From Klebsiella quasipneumoniae subsp. quasipneumoniae (lineage in GTDB: Bacteria > Pseudomonadota > Gammaproteobacteria > Enterobacterales > Enterobacteriaceae): a stretch of 64,000 nucleotides of DNA. The notes beneath the pieces are model-generated. The model was not told the origin of the DNA. It saw nothing but the letters and a program-made list of their open reading frames with translations, and searched no databases. The position numbers were made by a program, and so were the translations under genes. Of the stretch, positions 1 to 8,376 are shown piece by piece (position 1 is the stretch's first letter; each line of letters starts with the position of its first letter). The stretch lies in assembly GCF_020525925.1 (NCBI RefSeq), contig NZ_CP084876.1, forward strand, positions 3,038,001-3,102,000, given 5' to 3'.

Positions 1-1129
1 CCAGCACGTTCACATCAGACGGACGAATCGCTTCGTGCGCTTCTTGTGAATTTTCTTTGCTGGCATACTGATTCGCGCTTTCCGGCAAATATTTTTTACC
101 AAACTTATCGCTGATATAACCGCGAACCATGTTCAGCGCGTCCTGACTCAGGTTGGTGGAGTCGGTACGCATATAGGTGATGTGACCCGCCTCATAGAGA
201 CGTTGAGCCATCATCATGGTCTTTTTCACGCCGAAGCCGAGACGGGTGCTGGCCGCCTGCTGCAGGGTGGAGGTGATGAACGGTGCGCCCGGCTTACTGC
301 TGGTCGGCTTGTCTTCCCGCTCCAGTACGCTGTAGCTGGCTTTTTCCAGCAGCGATACCGCCGCCATCGTCTCATCACGGCTGACCGGACGGAATGGCTT
401 ATCATCCTTATGGGTCACCTGCAGCGGCAGCGCGTCGCCGCCCGGCGTGGTGGTACTGGCATCAACTTCCCAGTACTCTTCCGGGACGAACGCTTTGATT
501 TCACGCTCACGCTCCACCACCAGGCGGACCGCGACGGACTGCACGCGCCCGGCAGAAAGACCACGGGCGATTTTTTTCCACAGCAGCGGCGAAACCATAT
601 AACCCACCACGCGGTCCATAAAGCGACGCGCCTGCTGGGCGTTAACCCGATCGATATTCAGCTCGCCCGGCTTTTCGAAAGCCTGACGAATGGCGTTTTT
701 GGTGATCTCATTGAACACCACGCGGCTGTAACGCTGCTCATCGCCGCCGATGACTTCCCGCAGGTGCCAGGCAATGGCTTCCCCTTCGCGGTCAAGGTCG
801 GTTGCGAGATAGATGTGGTCAGCTTTTTCCGCCAACTGTTTGAGTTCGGAAACTACCTTTTCTTTACCCGGAAGTACTTCATAATGCGCATTCCAGTCAT
901 GCCATGGGTCCACGCCCATGCGGTTAACCAGAGCACCACGTTCGTCCTTTTTAGGCTTTTTAGCCCCTTTGGTGGCGGTAGAGTCGGTGCTCTTTTTGGA
1001 AGCTGATCCACTGGTCGGCAAATCGCGGATATGACCGACGCTGGATTTCACCACGTAGTCATTACCCAGATACTTATTGATCGTTTTGGCTTTTGCCGGG
1101 GACTCAACGATAACGAGAGCTTTACCCAT
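1..1129 (-). CDS. topA: DNA topoisomerase I (3' end outside window)
   Basis: Type IA topoisomerase that relaxes negatively supercoiled DNA. Only the N-terminal ~376 codons are in the window; the rest lies before base 1. The reverse-strand start at 1129 reads [20 protein letters not shown], the Toprim opening, as in E. coli TopA. The active-site tyrosine motif [12 protein letters not shown] is visible near 150-180. The start has the usual ATG and a purine-rich upstream stretch (AAGGTGAAT on the minus strand). E. coli TopA is 865 residues, so about 490 are missing here only because of the window edge. It is divergent from yciN, as in E. coli. Confidence 0.97.
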   Translation of the reverse strand, partial: MGKALVIVESPAKAKTINKYLGNDYVVKSSVGHIRDLPTSGSASKKSTDSTATKGAKKPKKDERGALVNRMGVDPWHDWNAHYEVLPGKEKVVSELKQLAEKADHIYLATDLDREGEAIAWHLREVIGGDEQRYSRVVFNEITKNAIRQAFEKPGELNIDRVNAQQARRFMDRVVGYMVSPLLWKKIARGLSAGRVQSVAVRLVVEREREIKAFVPEEYWEVDASTTTPGGDALPLQVTHKDDKPFRPVSRDETMAAVSLLEKASYSVLEREDKPTSSKPGAPFITSTLQQAASTRLGFGVKKTMMMAQRLYEAGHITYMRTDSTNLSQDALNMVRGYISDKFGKKYLPESANQYASKENSQEAHEAIRPSDVNVL

Positions 1130-1535
1130 ATTCACCTTTACCTAATTTGATTCATCCAGGAATACATCGCACATTCATACACCCTCCACTGGCGACTGCC
1201 TCATATGTTGCGGCACCGTCGGTGAATATCAACCCAGAACACCTGTTTCAACTCCGTAAAACCAGGCGCTTGAGTTTGCTGACCTTTTTTCGTCAGGTGA
1301 CATAGCACGAAGAATTTTTGGCCGAATGTCAAGCAAATCTGTTGCCAGATCGCCGAAAGCGTCACACTGTACCTGATAAAATTCGTTACGCAACTTTATT
1401 AGCATGCAAAAGCGAATCACGCCAGTAAACGGCTGTTTCTCCACTGGTTACGATTACCCCTGTTTTGTCCATGGAAAATTTGCCCCGCGCCGCCGCGCGG
1501 CGTAAACTACGCCAGGAGAAAAAGAGGAGTCCGTT
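1130..1535. promoter_or_regulatory. topA-yciN divergent intergenic region
   Basis: About 400 bases between divergent topA and yciN with no convincing gene. It must hold the topA promoters (E. coli topA has several, Fis- and supercoiling-responsive) and the yciN promoter. A 12-base perfect palindrome CGCCGCGCGGCG lies at 1491-1502, and AGAGGAG just before 1536 is the yciN ribosome site. Short open frames here are not conserved-looking. No specific promoter is assigned because no clear -35/-10 pair stands out. Confidence 0.5.
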
Positions 1536-1787
1536 ATGCAAGGTACAACCCAACCAATCGATCGCCAGACGCTGCTCGAAAAAGCCAACAAACTTATTCG
1601 CGAACATGAGGATACGTTAGCCGGTATCGAAGCCACCGACGTCGTTCAGCGCAACAATGTCCTGGTGTTTAGCGGTGAGTTTTATCTTGATGAGCAGGGT
1701 CTGCCGACGCCAAAGAGTACAGCGGTATTTAATATGTTTAAGTACCTCGCCCATGAGCTGTCGGACAAATATCACCTTGTCGATTAA
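1536..1787 (+). CDS. yciN: DUF2498 family protein YciN
   Basis: Small conserved enterobacterial protein of 83 residues, the same length as E. coli YciN and with the recognisable segments [15 protein letters not shown] and [19 protein letters not shown]. No membrane segment or signal peptide is seen, so it is probably cytoplasmic. Its molecular function is not established; E. coli work links it loosely to stress responses. The start is supported by a strong AGAGGAG ribosome site 6-7 bases upstream. It is transcribed away from topA and ends at a shared terminator facing sohB. Confidence 0.93.
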   Translation: MQGTTQPIDRQTLLEKANKLIREHEDTLAGIEATDVVQRNNVLVFSGEFYLDEQGLPTPKSTAVFNMFKYLAHELSDKYHLVD

Positions 1788-1819
1788 GACCGGCGTAGAT
1801 TAAGACCGCTCTAAACGAG

Positions 1820-1846
1820 AACGCGAGGCAGAGCCTCGCGTTTTAT
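1820..1846. terminator. bidirectional terminator between yciN and sohB
   Basis: Perfect 10-base stem AACGCGAGGC (1820-1829) and GCCTCGCGTT (1833-1842), three-base loop, followed by a T-rich stretch on the plus strand. It lies between the convergent genes yciN and sohB and can serve both. Confidence 0.85.
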
Positions 1847-1849
1847 CAT

Positions 1850-2896
1850 CTACATCAGCGGCTTCTGTCCGCGCTGCCACCAGCGCAGCAGCAGTCGATC
1901 GGCACTCTCCGCCGCGCTACCGGTGAAGCGATCGAGCATTTTCTTACGCTGTTGATAACGCACCCCGATCACCTCGTGGCTTTCCATTAATCCCAGCAGC
2001 AGCTCATCGCTGGTTTCAACCGCATCCACCAGCCCTTTTTCCAGCGCCTGTACCCCGTACCAGTGCTCGCCAGTGGCCACCTGCTCAATATCAAGGCCCG
2101 GGCGCATCCGATGGACGAAATCCTTGAACAAATGGTGCGTCTCATTGAGATCCTCGCGGAACTTGCGCCGTCCTTCTTCAGTGTTTTCACCCAGCATAGT
2201 GAGCGTTCGTTTGTACTGTCCGGCGGTGTGCAGTTCGATATCAATATCTTTGTTCTTCAGGAAACGGTGCAGGTTTGGGATCTGCGCCACCACGCCAATA
2301 GAGCCGAGGATCGCAAACGGCGCCGAGACAATTTTGTTCGCCACGCAGGCCATCATATAGCCGCCGCTGGCCGCCACTTTATCGACCGCCACCGTCAGCG
2401 GGATCTGTTTGTCACGCAAGCGCTGCAGCTGAGAGGCAGCCAGCCCGTAGCCGTGCACCACCCCGCCGGGGCTTTCCAGACGAATCACCACCTGATCGCG
2501 CGCTTTCGCCGCGGCCAGCACCGCGGTGATCTCTTCGCGCAGGCTGGTGACCTCATGGGCATCCATGCTGCCTTTGAAATCCAGCACCCAGGCGCGCGGC
2601 TTGCCTTCCGGCTCCACGTTACCCAGCTTCGCCCGCGCTTTCGCCGCCTTCGCCTCTTGCTTTTGCTTTTTCTTCTGCGACTTATGCCACTGCTTCTGCT
2701 GCGGGCCATCCAGCAGGGCCACCGCCAGCGACTCCTTCATCTCTTTATAATGCTCGCTAAGATTCGTCACCCGCAGCTCGCCGCGCTGCTTCTTGCGCTG
2801 GGCCAGGTTGACGATAATAGCGGCAATCACCGCGATAGCGACGACAACGGTCGCGATCTTGGCTAAAAATAAGCCATATTGAGCAAGTAATTCCAC
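1850..2896 (-). CDS. sohB: inner-membrane peptidase SohB (S49 family)
   Basis: Probable signal-peptide-peptidase-like serine protease of the SppA/SohB family, 348 residues (E. coli 349). A single N-terminal membrane helix (residues ~5-30) precedes a charged lysine/glutamine-rich linker (KKKQKQEAKAAKARAK) and the S49 domain with DKVAASGGYMMACVA (nucleophile Ser in ASGGY) and the QYKRTLT region carrying the catalytic lysine. The start chosen is GTG at 2896, giving VELLAQYGLFLAKI, which matches the E. coli N-terminus; AAGGTG lies just upstream. An upstream ATG at 2941 would add 15 unmatched residues. Known in E. coli as a multicopy suppressor of degP (htrA). Confidence 0.93.
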   Translation of the reverse strand: MELLAQYGLFLAKIATVVVAIAVIAAIIVNLAQRKKQRGELRVTNLSEHYKEMKESLAVALLDGPQQKQWHKSQKKKQKQEAKAAKARAKLGNVEPEGKPRAWVLDFKGSMDAHEVTSLREEITAVLAAAKARDQVVIRLESPGGVVHGYGLAASQLQRLRDKQIPLTVAVDKVAASGGYMMACVANKIVSAPFAILGSIGVVAQIPNLHRFLKNKDIDIELHTAGQYKRTLTMLGENTEEGRRKFREDLNETHHLFKDFVHRMRPGLDIEQVATGEHWYGVQALEKGLVDAVETSDELLLGLMESHEVIGVRYQQRKKMLDRFTGSAAESADRLLLRWWQRGQKPLM

Positions 2897-3151
2897 GTTT
2901 TCACCTTGTGTAAAGCACTGACGTTGCTGCACAGTGTACATCAGCCCCTGGCGAGAAGTCTTTGTGCTTTGTGTCCTCTGCGCAGCGGATTCCGTTTTTT
3001 TTCAGCGAGGCTGAAATCGTTGCAAGATATTAATTTTGTGAATACTTTCCGCTTCGCCGATTGCAATGGCGGGCGCTTTCAGGCATAACAGCGCAAAAGT
3101 GAGATACCAAAGATGAAGCGCGATCGAGAGCCGATCGCCAAAGGAGTCGCC

Positions 3152-3913
3152 GTGCATTATCAACCGCAACGCCACTTGCTGAAAGATCGCATCATTCTGG
3201 TCACCGGGGCCAGCGACGGAATTGGCCGTGAAGCGGCCCTGACCTACGCCCGCTACAGCGCCAGCGTGATTCTGCTTGGCCGCAACGACGAAAAACTGCG
3301 CGCCGTCGCCCAGGAGATTGAACGCGAGGGCGGTATTTCCCCCCGCTGGTTTACTCTCGACCTGCTAACCTGCACGCCGCAGGCGTGTCAGCAGCTGGCG
3401 CAGCAGATCAGCATGCACTATCCCCGCCTTGACGGCGTGCTGCACAATGCTGGCCTGCTCGGCGATATCTGCCCGATGGATGAGCAGAAACCGGAGGTCT
3501 GGCAGCAGGTGATGCAGGTGAACGTCAATGGCACCTTTATGCTGACCCAGGCGCTTCTTCCTTTATTACTCCGTTCTGAATCAGGTTCGCTGGTCTTTAC
3601 CTCATCCAGCGTCGGTCGTCAGGGTCGCGCCAACTGGGGCGCCTATGCCGTCTCCAAATTCGCTACCGAGGGGATGATGCAGGTTCTGGCCGACGAGTAC
3701 CAAAGCCGCCACCTGCGCGTGAACTGCATCAACCCTGGCGGTACCCGCACCGGCATGCGCGCCAGCGCGTTTCCGACGGAAGATCCGCTGAAACTGAAAA
3801 CCCCCGCTGACATTATGCCCGTCTATCTGTGGCTGATGGGCGACGACAGTCGTCGCAAGACGGGAATGACCTTCGACGCCCAACCGGGGCGTAAACCAGG
3901 AATTGCCCAATGA
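3152..3913 (+). CDS. yciK: SDR family oxidoreductase YciK
   Basis: Short-chain dehydrogenase of 253 residues (E. coli 252). Seen: Rossmann motif TGASDGIGRE near residue 20, NAG (HNAGLLGD) near 97, catalytic Ser in TSSSVGRQG and YAVSK (Tyr-x3-Lys) near 170. The GTG start at 3152 is preferred because AAGGAG sits at 3141-3146 and the product begins with HYQPQRHLLKDRIIL as in E. coli; an upstream ATG at 3113 would give a non-conserved extension. Its stop overlaps the start of btuR by four bases (ATGA), so the two are translationally coupled. Physiological substrate unknown. Confidence 0.94.
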   Translation: MHYQPQRHLLKDRIILVTGASDGIGREAALTYARYSASVILLGRNDEKLRAVAQEIEREGGISPRWFTLDLLTCTPQACQQLAQQISMHYPRLDGVLHNAGLLGDICPMDEQKPEVWQQVMQVNVNGTFMLTQALLPLLLRSESGSLVFTSSSVGRQGRANWGAYAVSKFATEGMMQVLADEYQSRHLRVNCINPGGTRTGMRASAFPTEDPLKLKTPADIMPVYLWLMGDDSRRKTGMTFDAQPGRKPGIAQ

Positions 3914-4500
3914 GTGATGAACGCTACCGCGAACGCCAGCAGCGGCTGAAAGATAAAGTTGACGCCCGGGTGGCGGCGGCCCAGGACGAACGCGGCATTG
4001 TGATGGTCTTTACCGGCAACGGCAAAGGCAAAACCACCGCCGCCTTTGGCACCGCGACCCGCGCCGTCGGCCACGGCAAAAAAGTCGGCGTGATCCAGTT
4101 TATTAAGGGGACCTGGCCTAACGGCGAGCGTAATCTGCTGGAGCCACACGGCGTCGAATTCCAGGTAATGGCGACAGGCTTTACCTGGAACACCCAGGAC
4201 CGCGACAGCGACACCGCCGCCTGTCTGGCGGTCTGGGAGCATGCCCGCCGTATGCTTGCCGACGACCAGCTCGATCTGGTGCTGCTGGACGAACTGACCT
4301 ACATGGTGGCCTACGATTACCTGCCGCTGGAGGCGGTGCTGAGCGCCCTACGTGAGCGTCCTGCCCACCAGTCGGTGATCATCACCGGCCGCGGCTGTCA
4401 TCGCGATATTATTGAACTTGCGGATACCGTCAGCGAGCTGCGCCCGGTGAAACATGCTTTTGATGCCGGCATTAAAGCACAGATGGGGATTGACTACTGA
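3910..4500 (+). CDS. btuR: cob(I)yrinic acid a,c-diamide adenosyltransferase
   Basis: CobA/CobO/BtuR-type ATP:corrinoid adenosyltransferase that attaches the 5'-deoxyadenosyl group of ATP to cobalt(I) corrinoids in coenzyme B12 synthesis and salvage. Length 196 residues, identical to E. coli BtuR. The P-loop GNGKGKTTAAFGTATRA is near residue 36 and the family motif LLDELTYMV near 120 is present. Cytoplasmic. Coupled to yciK by a four-base overlap. No cobalamin riboswitch is visible upstream, so expression is probably with yciK. Confidence 0.97.
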   Translation: MSDERYRERQQRLKDKVDARVAAAQDERGIVMVFTGNGKGKTTAAFGTATRAVGHGKKVGVIQFIKGTWPNGERNLLEPHGVEFQVMATGFTWNTQDRDSDTAACLAVWEHARRMLADDQLDLVLLDELTYMVAYDYLPLEAVLSALRERPAHQSVIITGRGCHRDIIELADTVSELRPVKHAFDAGIKAQMGIDY

Positions 4501-4525
4501 GGGCCGGATACGGCGAAAGGAAGTC

Positions 4526-4555
4526 CGCGTTCCGGCGCAAAACCACCGGAACGCG
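4526..4555. terminator. hairpin between convergent btuR and rluB
   Basis: Perfect 10-base stem CGCGTTCCGG (4526-4535) with CCGGAACGCG (4546-4555) and a 10-base loop. There is no good T-tract on either side, so it may be a weak or Rho-assisted terminator between the two converging genes. Confidence 0.55.
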
Positions 4556-4560
4556 CAACA

Positions 4561-5463
4561 TTAACCGTTGGTCTTATTGCGGGTACTGGAACGGCGGTTG
4601 CTGTTATTACCCTGGCGCGGGTTAGCGCTGCTCTGGCTGTGGCGCTTCACCGCCCGGCGGATCTGATTGGCTTTCAACCGGCGACGATCTTTTTCAACGG
4701 CGACCTTAGAGCTGGTTTCCGGAGTGAGTTCCACCAGCTCGCGCAGGTAGTTGGTCTGCGCCAGGTCCAGCTCGGTATAGCCGCCGCGCGGCAGGCCTTT
4801 CGGCAGCAAAATATCGCCGTAGCGCACGCGGATCAGGCGGCTGACCTGCACGCCGACCGCTTCCCACAGGCGACGCACTTCGCGGTTACGCCCTTCGGTC
4901 AGGGTGACGTTGTACCACTGGTTAATCCCTTCACCGCCGGTGAATTTAATGGTTTTAAACGCCGCCGGACCATCTTCTAGCTGCACGCCGCGAGACAGCT
5001 GACGCAGCTTATCTTCATCCACCTGGCCGAAAACGCGAACGGCGTACTCACGCTCGACTTCACGGCTCGGGTGCATCAGACGGTTTGCCAGTTCGCCGTC
5101 GGTGGTGAACAGCAGCAGGCCGCAGGTGTTGACGTCCAGACGACCAACGGCAATCCAGCGCGCGCCGCGCAGTTTAGGCAGACGATCGAACACCGTCGGG
5201 CGCCCTTCCGGATCGTTACGGGTGCACAGTTCGCCTTCCGGCTTGTAGTAAGCCAGCACGCGGCAGATCTGCTCGGCGGACTCTTTCACCGAGATCAGAT
5301 GGCCATCGATACGAATTTTTAAACCGGGGACGATTTCCACACGGTCGCCGAGGGTGGCGATTTTGCCATCGACGCTGACGCGGCCAGCTTCGATTTTCGC
5401 TTCAATTTCACGGCGGGAGCCGTGGCCGGCGCGGGCCAGCACTTTTTGCAGTTTCTCGCTCAT
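4561..5463 (-). CDS. rluB: 23S rRNA pseudouridine(2605) synthase
   Basis: Makes pseudouridine 2605 in 23S rRNA. 300 residues (E. coli 291). An N-terminal S4-like RNA-binding domain ([21 protein letters not shown]) is followed by the RsuA/RluB/E/F catalytic domain with the motif [18 protein letters not shown], in which the Asp is the catalytic residue, and the [10 protein letters not shown] element. The C-terminus is a basic, Asn/Ser/Arg-rich tail typical of RluB. Cytoplasmic. In E. coli yciQ lies upstream; here that slot holds an unrelated gene. Confidence 0.96.
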   Translation of the reverse strand: MSEKLQKVLARAGHGSRREIEAKIEAGRVSVDGKIATLGDRVEIVPGLKIRIDGHLISVKESAEQICRVLAYYKPEGELCTRNDPEGRPTVFDRLPKLRGARWIAVGRLDVNTCGLLLFTTDGELANRLMHPSREVEREYAVRVFGQVDEDKLRQLSRGVQLEDGPAAFKTIKFTGGEGINQWYNVTLTEGRNREVRRLWEAVGVQVSRLIRVRYGDILLPKGLPRGGYTELDLAQTNYLRELVELTPETSSKVAVEKDRRRLKANQIRRAVKRHSQSSANPRQGNNSNRRSSTRNKTNG

Positions 5464-5843
5464 TGAGCTTCCTTAAGGTGTCGCCTTCCCAGGCGTCTGG
5501 TATGCTTTATGAAACAATGAGGCCTTTATCAACAACTCATTGTTAGGTATATACTTTTTACGTAAAGTCTCGCTGGCATGCGCAAAACATTCACCGCGAG
5601 CCCGTAATCGTGGCCGAACATACTACACTAACTTCGTCGGGAAAGCTTCTGTTCGCCGCATTGCGCCTTGAGTATGGAACAGATTTTGCGCGGACGCTTA
5701 GATTTGCGAGCAGCCTGAACCTATAAAGACCTGGTGGGTCATTGATTATCAATCCGGGAAAGGAAATTTACAGATAACCCGCCTCCAGCGTGGATTGAGC
5801 AAGGGGTGGAATGCAGAAGCCATCCTCTGGATTTGATGGATAA
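5464..5843. other. A+T-richer intergenic stretch upstream of rluB
   Basis: 380 bases without a confident gene, visibly richer in A+T than the flanks. It contains a perfect 9-base inverted repeat AACAATGAG (5513-5521) / CTCATTGTT (5536-5544), placed where the rluB promoter would be. A GTG-started 38-codon frame (5610-5726) and a startless open frame ending ICEQPEP...AEAILWI (5702-5833) read like protein but have no good ribosome site and no family I recognise; they could be decayed coding sequence left by the change that replaced yciQ. No terminator with a T-tract is evident. Confidence 0.4.
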
Positions 5844-6506
5844 TTATTTTTTTAACGCCCCCATGACCAGGCGAAATAATTCCGGCGGATTATTGGTCGC
5901 GTCTAAAGCGCCATGCTGTTTTGCTTGTTCCTTATGCTGAGCAGCATTGGAGCTCGCATAGATAATGTATGGAATGTCTTTGCCCTTTCTTCTTAGCTCA
6001 TCCAGGAGAGTATATCCCGCACGATCATCCCCAGGCCTCTTCATATCGGAAATAATCACATCAAACGACTGATTTTTTAGTCTTTCGAGAGCCTCGTCGG
6101 TAGATACTACATTAACAAACCTTATGCCCAGAGCTTCCATGGACTGACGTTCAAAGCGATTACCATTGGGTCTGTCATCAACCCACAAGATGACGGCATC
6201 ACCCGCTCTTCGCAATACTCTCGGCGTTACAGCCTGAGTCACTACGTTGACGTCATCCAGAACGCTTTGCTCTACATTACCCTCGCCTTTAGCAATGGTA
6301 CCTTTGCTGGCCAATGCAGCGGCAAGATTGGCACTAGACTCAGCCCCTTTATTGAAGGTCTCGACTTCAAAGCCGGGACCTTTAATGGAAAGGCGGCTGA
6401 GGTTTTCAAGAAACCGGTTGATTGCAGTTCCAAATCGACATAGAAAAAACAGAACAATAGCGGGCCAAATAACAACATTGATTAACGATATCAGCTCATG
6501 AAGCAT
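5844..6506 (-). CDS. membrane-anchored receiver-like protein, function unknown
   Basis: 220 residues, not a family I can name. Residues ~8-28 (INVVIWPAIVLFFLCRF) form one membrane helix; ~30-50 (RFLENLSRLSIKGPGFEVET) look like a membrane-proximal helix; ~55-100 are a low-complexity linker. Residues 104-220 resemble a response-regulator receiver: acidic pair in ILWVDDRP (D110, D111), phospho-acceptor-like D154 in VIISDMKRPGDDRAGY, and Ser185/186 in IIYASS. The usual conserved Lys near the end is absent (ATNNPPEL). There is no DNA-binding output domain and no adjacent histidine kinase. ATG at 6506 has GGGAGAAC upstream. Base composition is less G+C-rich than neighbours, suggesting transfer. Confidence 0.75.
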   Translation of the reverse strand: MLHELISLINVVIWPAIVLFFLCRFGTAINRFLENLSRLSIKGPGFEVETFNKGAESSANLAAALASKGTIAKGEGNVEQSVLDDVNVVTQAVTPRVLRRAGDAVILWVDDRPNGNRFERQSMEALGIRFVNVVSTDEALERLKNQSFDVIISDMKRPGDDRAGYTLLDELRRKGKDIPYIIYASSNAAQHKEQAKQHGALDATNNPPELFRLVMGALKK

Positions 6507-6587
6507 AACCAGGTTCTCCCATGAGTCTTTCAGGAGCCAGACAGGCTCCTGACCTTCGAGCGTTGCTTCAGCCCACTTTTCGTCAGA

Positions 6588-7208
6588 TTACAGAAACGGC
6601 CTCACGTCGCCGACGCCTTCGCGCAGAACCACCGGAGCGTCTTCAGTGAGATCGATAACCGTGGTCGGCTGCTGTCCAAGGAAGCCGCCGTGGATAATGA
6701 GGTCCACGACTTTCTCCAGACGATCTTTGATCTCTTCCGGGTCGGATTCGGTAAAGTCGCTGCCGGGCAGCATCAGCGAGGTGGAGAGCATCGGTTCGCC
6801 TAAGGTCTCAAGCAACGCCTGAGCGATGGGATTGGACGGGACGCGCATACCAATGGTTTTACGCTTCTCCTGCAGCAGCCGGCGCGGCACCTCTTTCGTT
6901 CCTTTGAGGATAAAAGTGTAGTTGCCCGGCGTATTGTTTTTCATCAGGCGAAACGCCACGTTGTCCACAAAGGCGTAGGTTGACAGTTCGGACAGGTCGC
7001 GGCACATCAGGGTGAAGTTGTGTCCGTCCGGCAGCTGACGGATGCGGCAGATCCGCTCCATCGCGCCCTTGTCTTCAATTTTGCAGCCCAGCGCGTAGCC
7101 GGAGTCAGTAGGATAAACGATCACCCCGCCCTTACGCACAATCTCCACCGCCTGGTTAATCAACCGCGCCTGCGGGTTATCCGGATGGATATAAAAAAAC
7201 TGGCTCAT
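6588..7208 (-). CDS. yciO: YciO, Sua5/YrdC-family protein
   Basis: 206 residues, the same length as E. coli YciO. It belongs to the YrdC/Sua5 fold: GGVIVYPTDSGYALGC near residue 27 and the nucleotide-pocket segment KRKTIGMRVPSNPIAQALL near 115 are visible. Family members bind ATP and make threonylcarbamoyl-AMP for tRNA modification; YciO itself is a paralogue whose contribution is less certain. It lies 16 bases downstream of rnm on the same strand, so the two are likely cotranscribed. Confidence 0.94.
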   Translation of the reverse strand: MSQFFYIHPDNPQARLINQAVEIVRKGGVIVYPTDSGYALGCKIEDKGAMERICRIRQLPDGHNFTLMCRDLSELSTYAFVDNVAFRLMKNNTPGNYTFILKGTKEVPRRLLQEKRKTIGMRVPSNPIAQALLETLGEPMLSTSLMLPGSDFTESDPEEIKDRLEKVVDLIIHGGFLGQQPTTVIDLTEDAPVVLREGVGDVRPFL

Positions 7209-7224
7209 ACTTCCCTCTCAATTT

Positions 7225-8088
7225 TTATTCGGCGGCCGCTTCCCAGCTGTGCCAGACGCCTTCGACGCCGGCAGGGAGCCAGAGCTTACGGCCAAGCTCG
7301 ATCCACGCGCAGGGTTGATGGAAATCGGATCCCTGCGACGCCAGAAGACCAAACTGCACGGCCAGGGCGGCCAGTTGAGCGCGTTCGTGGGGCGCCTGCT
7401 GGCACTGGGCCACTTCCATGGCATCACCGCCCTGCTCGCTAAAGTGGGCCAACAGCCGCTTCAGCCACTTGGCGGAAAGATCGTAACGTCCGGGATGGGC
7501 TATCACCGCCTTGCCGCCAGAATGATGAATGACATCAATTGCTTGTTTTATTGTACACCACTGCGGCGGCACGTAACCGGTTTTCCCGCGGGCAAGGTAT
7601 TTTTTGAAGACCTCCGCCATGTTCTTCGCGTGGCCGGCCTCCACCAGAAAACGGGCAAAATGGCCGCGGGTGACGGCGCCACCGTCCGCCAGCCGCAGCG
7701 CCCCTTCCCAGGCGCCGGGGATGCGCGCCTTCTCCAGACGCTCGGCTATCATCTGGCCGCGCTGCTGGCGCCGCGCTTTCTGCTCCTCCAGCAGGGCGGT
7801 CATCGCCGGGTGCGCAATTTCAATATTGAGACCCACAATATGAATCTCGTGATTCTCCCAGAGGGTGGAAATCTCGACGCCGTTCACCAGGTTCAAGGGT
7901 AATCCGGCGCGGGCAATCTCTTCCCGGGCCCCCGGGATAGCCGCCACGCTGTCATGGTCGGTGATCGCCAGCGTGCCAACGCGCATCTCATGGGCGCGAT
8001 GGACCAGTTCCTGCGGAGTCAGCCGCCCGTCAGAGGCGGTGGTATGGCTGTGCAGATCGTAAATCACTGCGTATTGGCTGTCGCTCAA
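7225..8088 (-). CDS. rnm: RNase AM, PHP-domain 5'-3' exonuclease
   Basis: Formerly yciV/trpH. PHP-domain phosphoesterase, 287 residues (E. coli 293), shown in E. coli to mature the 5' ends of 23S, 16S and 5S rRNA. Metal-binding motifs visible: YDLHSHTTASDG (residues ~10-21), ITDHDS near 43, the GVEIST segment near 70 and SDFHQP near the C-terminus. Start ATG at 8088 follows an AGGAG-like sequence. Divergent from the trp operon, whose promoter begins about 75 bases away, and followed by yciO. Confidence 0.93.
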   Translation of the reverse strand: MSDSQYAVIYDLHSHTTASDGRLTPQELVHRAHEMRVGTLAITDHDSVAAIPGAREEIARAGLPLNLVNGVEISTLWENHEIHIVGLNIEIAHPAMTALLEEQKARRQQRGQMIAERLEKARIPGAWEGALRLADGGAVTRGHFARFLVEAGHAKNMAEVFKKYLARGKTGYVPPQWCTIKQAIDVIHHSGGKAVIAHPGRYDLSAKWLKRLLAHFSEQGGDAMEVAQCQQAPHERAQLAALAVQFGLLASQGSDFHQPCAWIELGRKLWLPAGVEGVWHSWEAAAE

Positions 8089-8163
8089 AAGGACTCCTGC
8101 TGGACATCAACGTAAATAAGCGCATTATCATACCGACAGGCAGAGAAAATCTGCAAACAAGGG

Positions 8164-8198
8164 TTGACTTTATTCCATCGAACTAGTTAACTAGTACG
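8164..8198 (+). promoter_or_regulatory. trp promoter and TrpR operator
   Basis: -35 TTGACT at 8164-8169, 17-base spacer, -10 TTAACT at 8187-8192. The TrpR operator palindrome ACTAGTTAACTAGT (8182-8195) covers the -10 exactly as in E. coli trpO. Tryptophan-bound TrpR would block RNA polymerase here. Confidence 0.95.
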
Positions 8199-8223
8199 CA
8201 AGTTCACATGAAGGGGTATCACG

Positions 8224-8271
8224 ATGAAAATGCACTTTATCACTCTGCACAGCTGGTGGCGCACCTCCTGA
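8224..8271 (+). CDS. trpL: trp operon leader peptide
   Basis: 15-residue leader MKMHFITLHSWWRTS with the tandem Trp codons (8254-8259) that sense charged tRNA-Trp. Compared with E. coli ([14 protein letters not shown]) the N-terminal half differs but the WWRTS end is identical. Preceded by AAGGGGT. Ribosome stalling at the Trp codons decides whether the downstream RNA folds as terminator or antiterminator. Too short for automatic gene finders. Confidence 0.95.
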   Translation: MKMHFITLHSWWRTS

Positions 8272-8317
8272 TAACGGGCGGCGTGATCGCGTTTTGCATT
8301 CAGCATACAGATACCCG

Positions 8318-8342
8318 GCCCGCCAATGAGCGGGCTTTTTAT
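8318..8342 (+). terminator. trp attenuator
   Basis: Stem GCCCGC (8318-8323) with GCGGGC (8330-8335), six-base loop and a run of five T at 8336-8340. It follows trpL by about 46 bases and is the intrinsic terminator (3:4 hairpin) of trp attenuation. Confidence 0.93.
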
Positions 8343-8376
8343 TGGACAAAAATAATACGAACAGGCGAGAACAATA

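Noticed and set aside
182-1006. 274-codon plus-strand frame inside topA
   Set aside because: Antisense shadow of topA, whose start and active-site motif are clear.
2897-2941. Upstream ATG for sohB
   Set aside because: Adds 15 residues absent from the family; GTG at 2896 has a good ribosome site and matches the E. coli N-terminus.
3913-4500. Cobalamin riboswitch for btuR
   Set aside because: btuR starts inside the yciK stop and there is no B12-box-like leader upstream of yciK.
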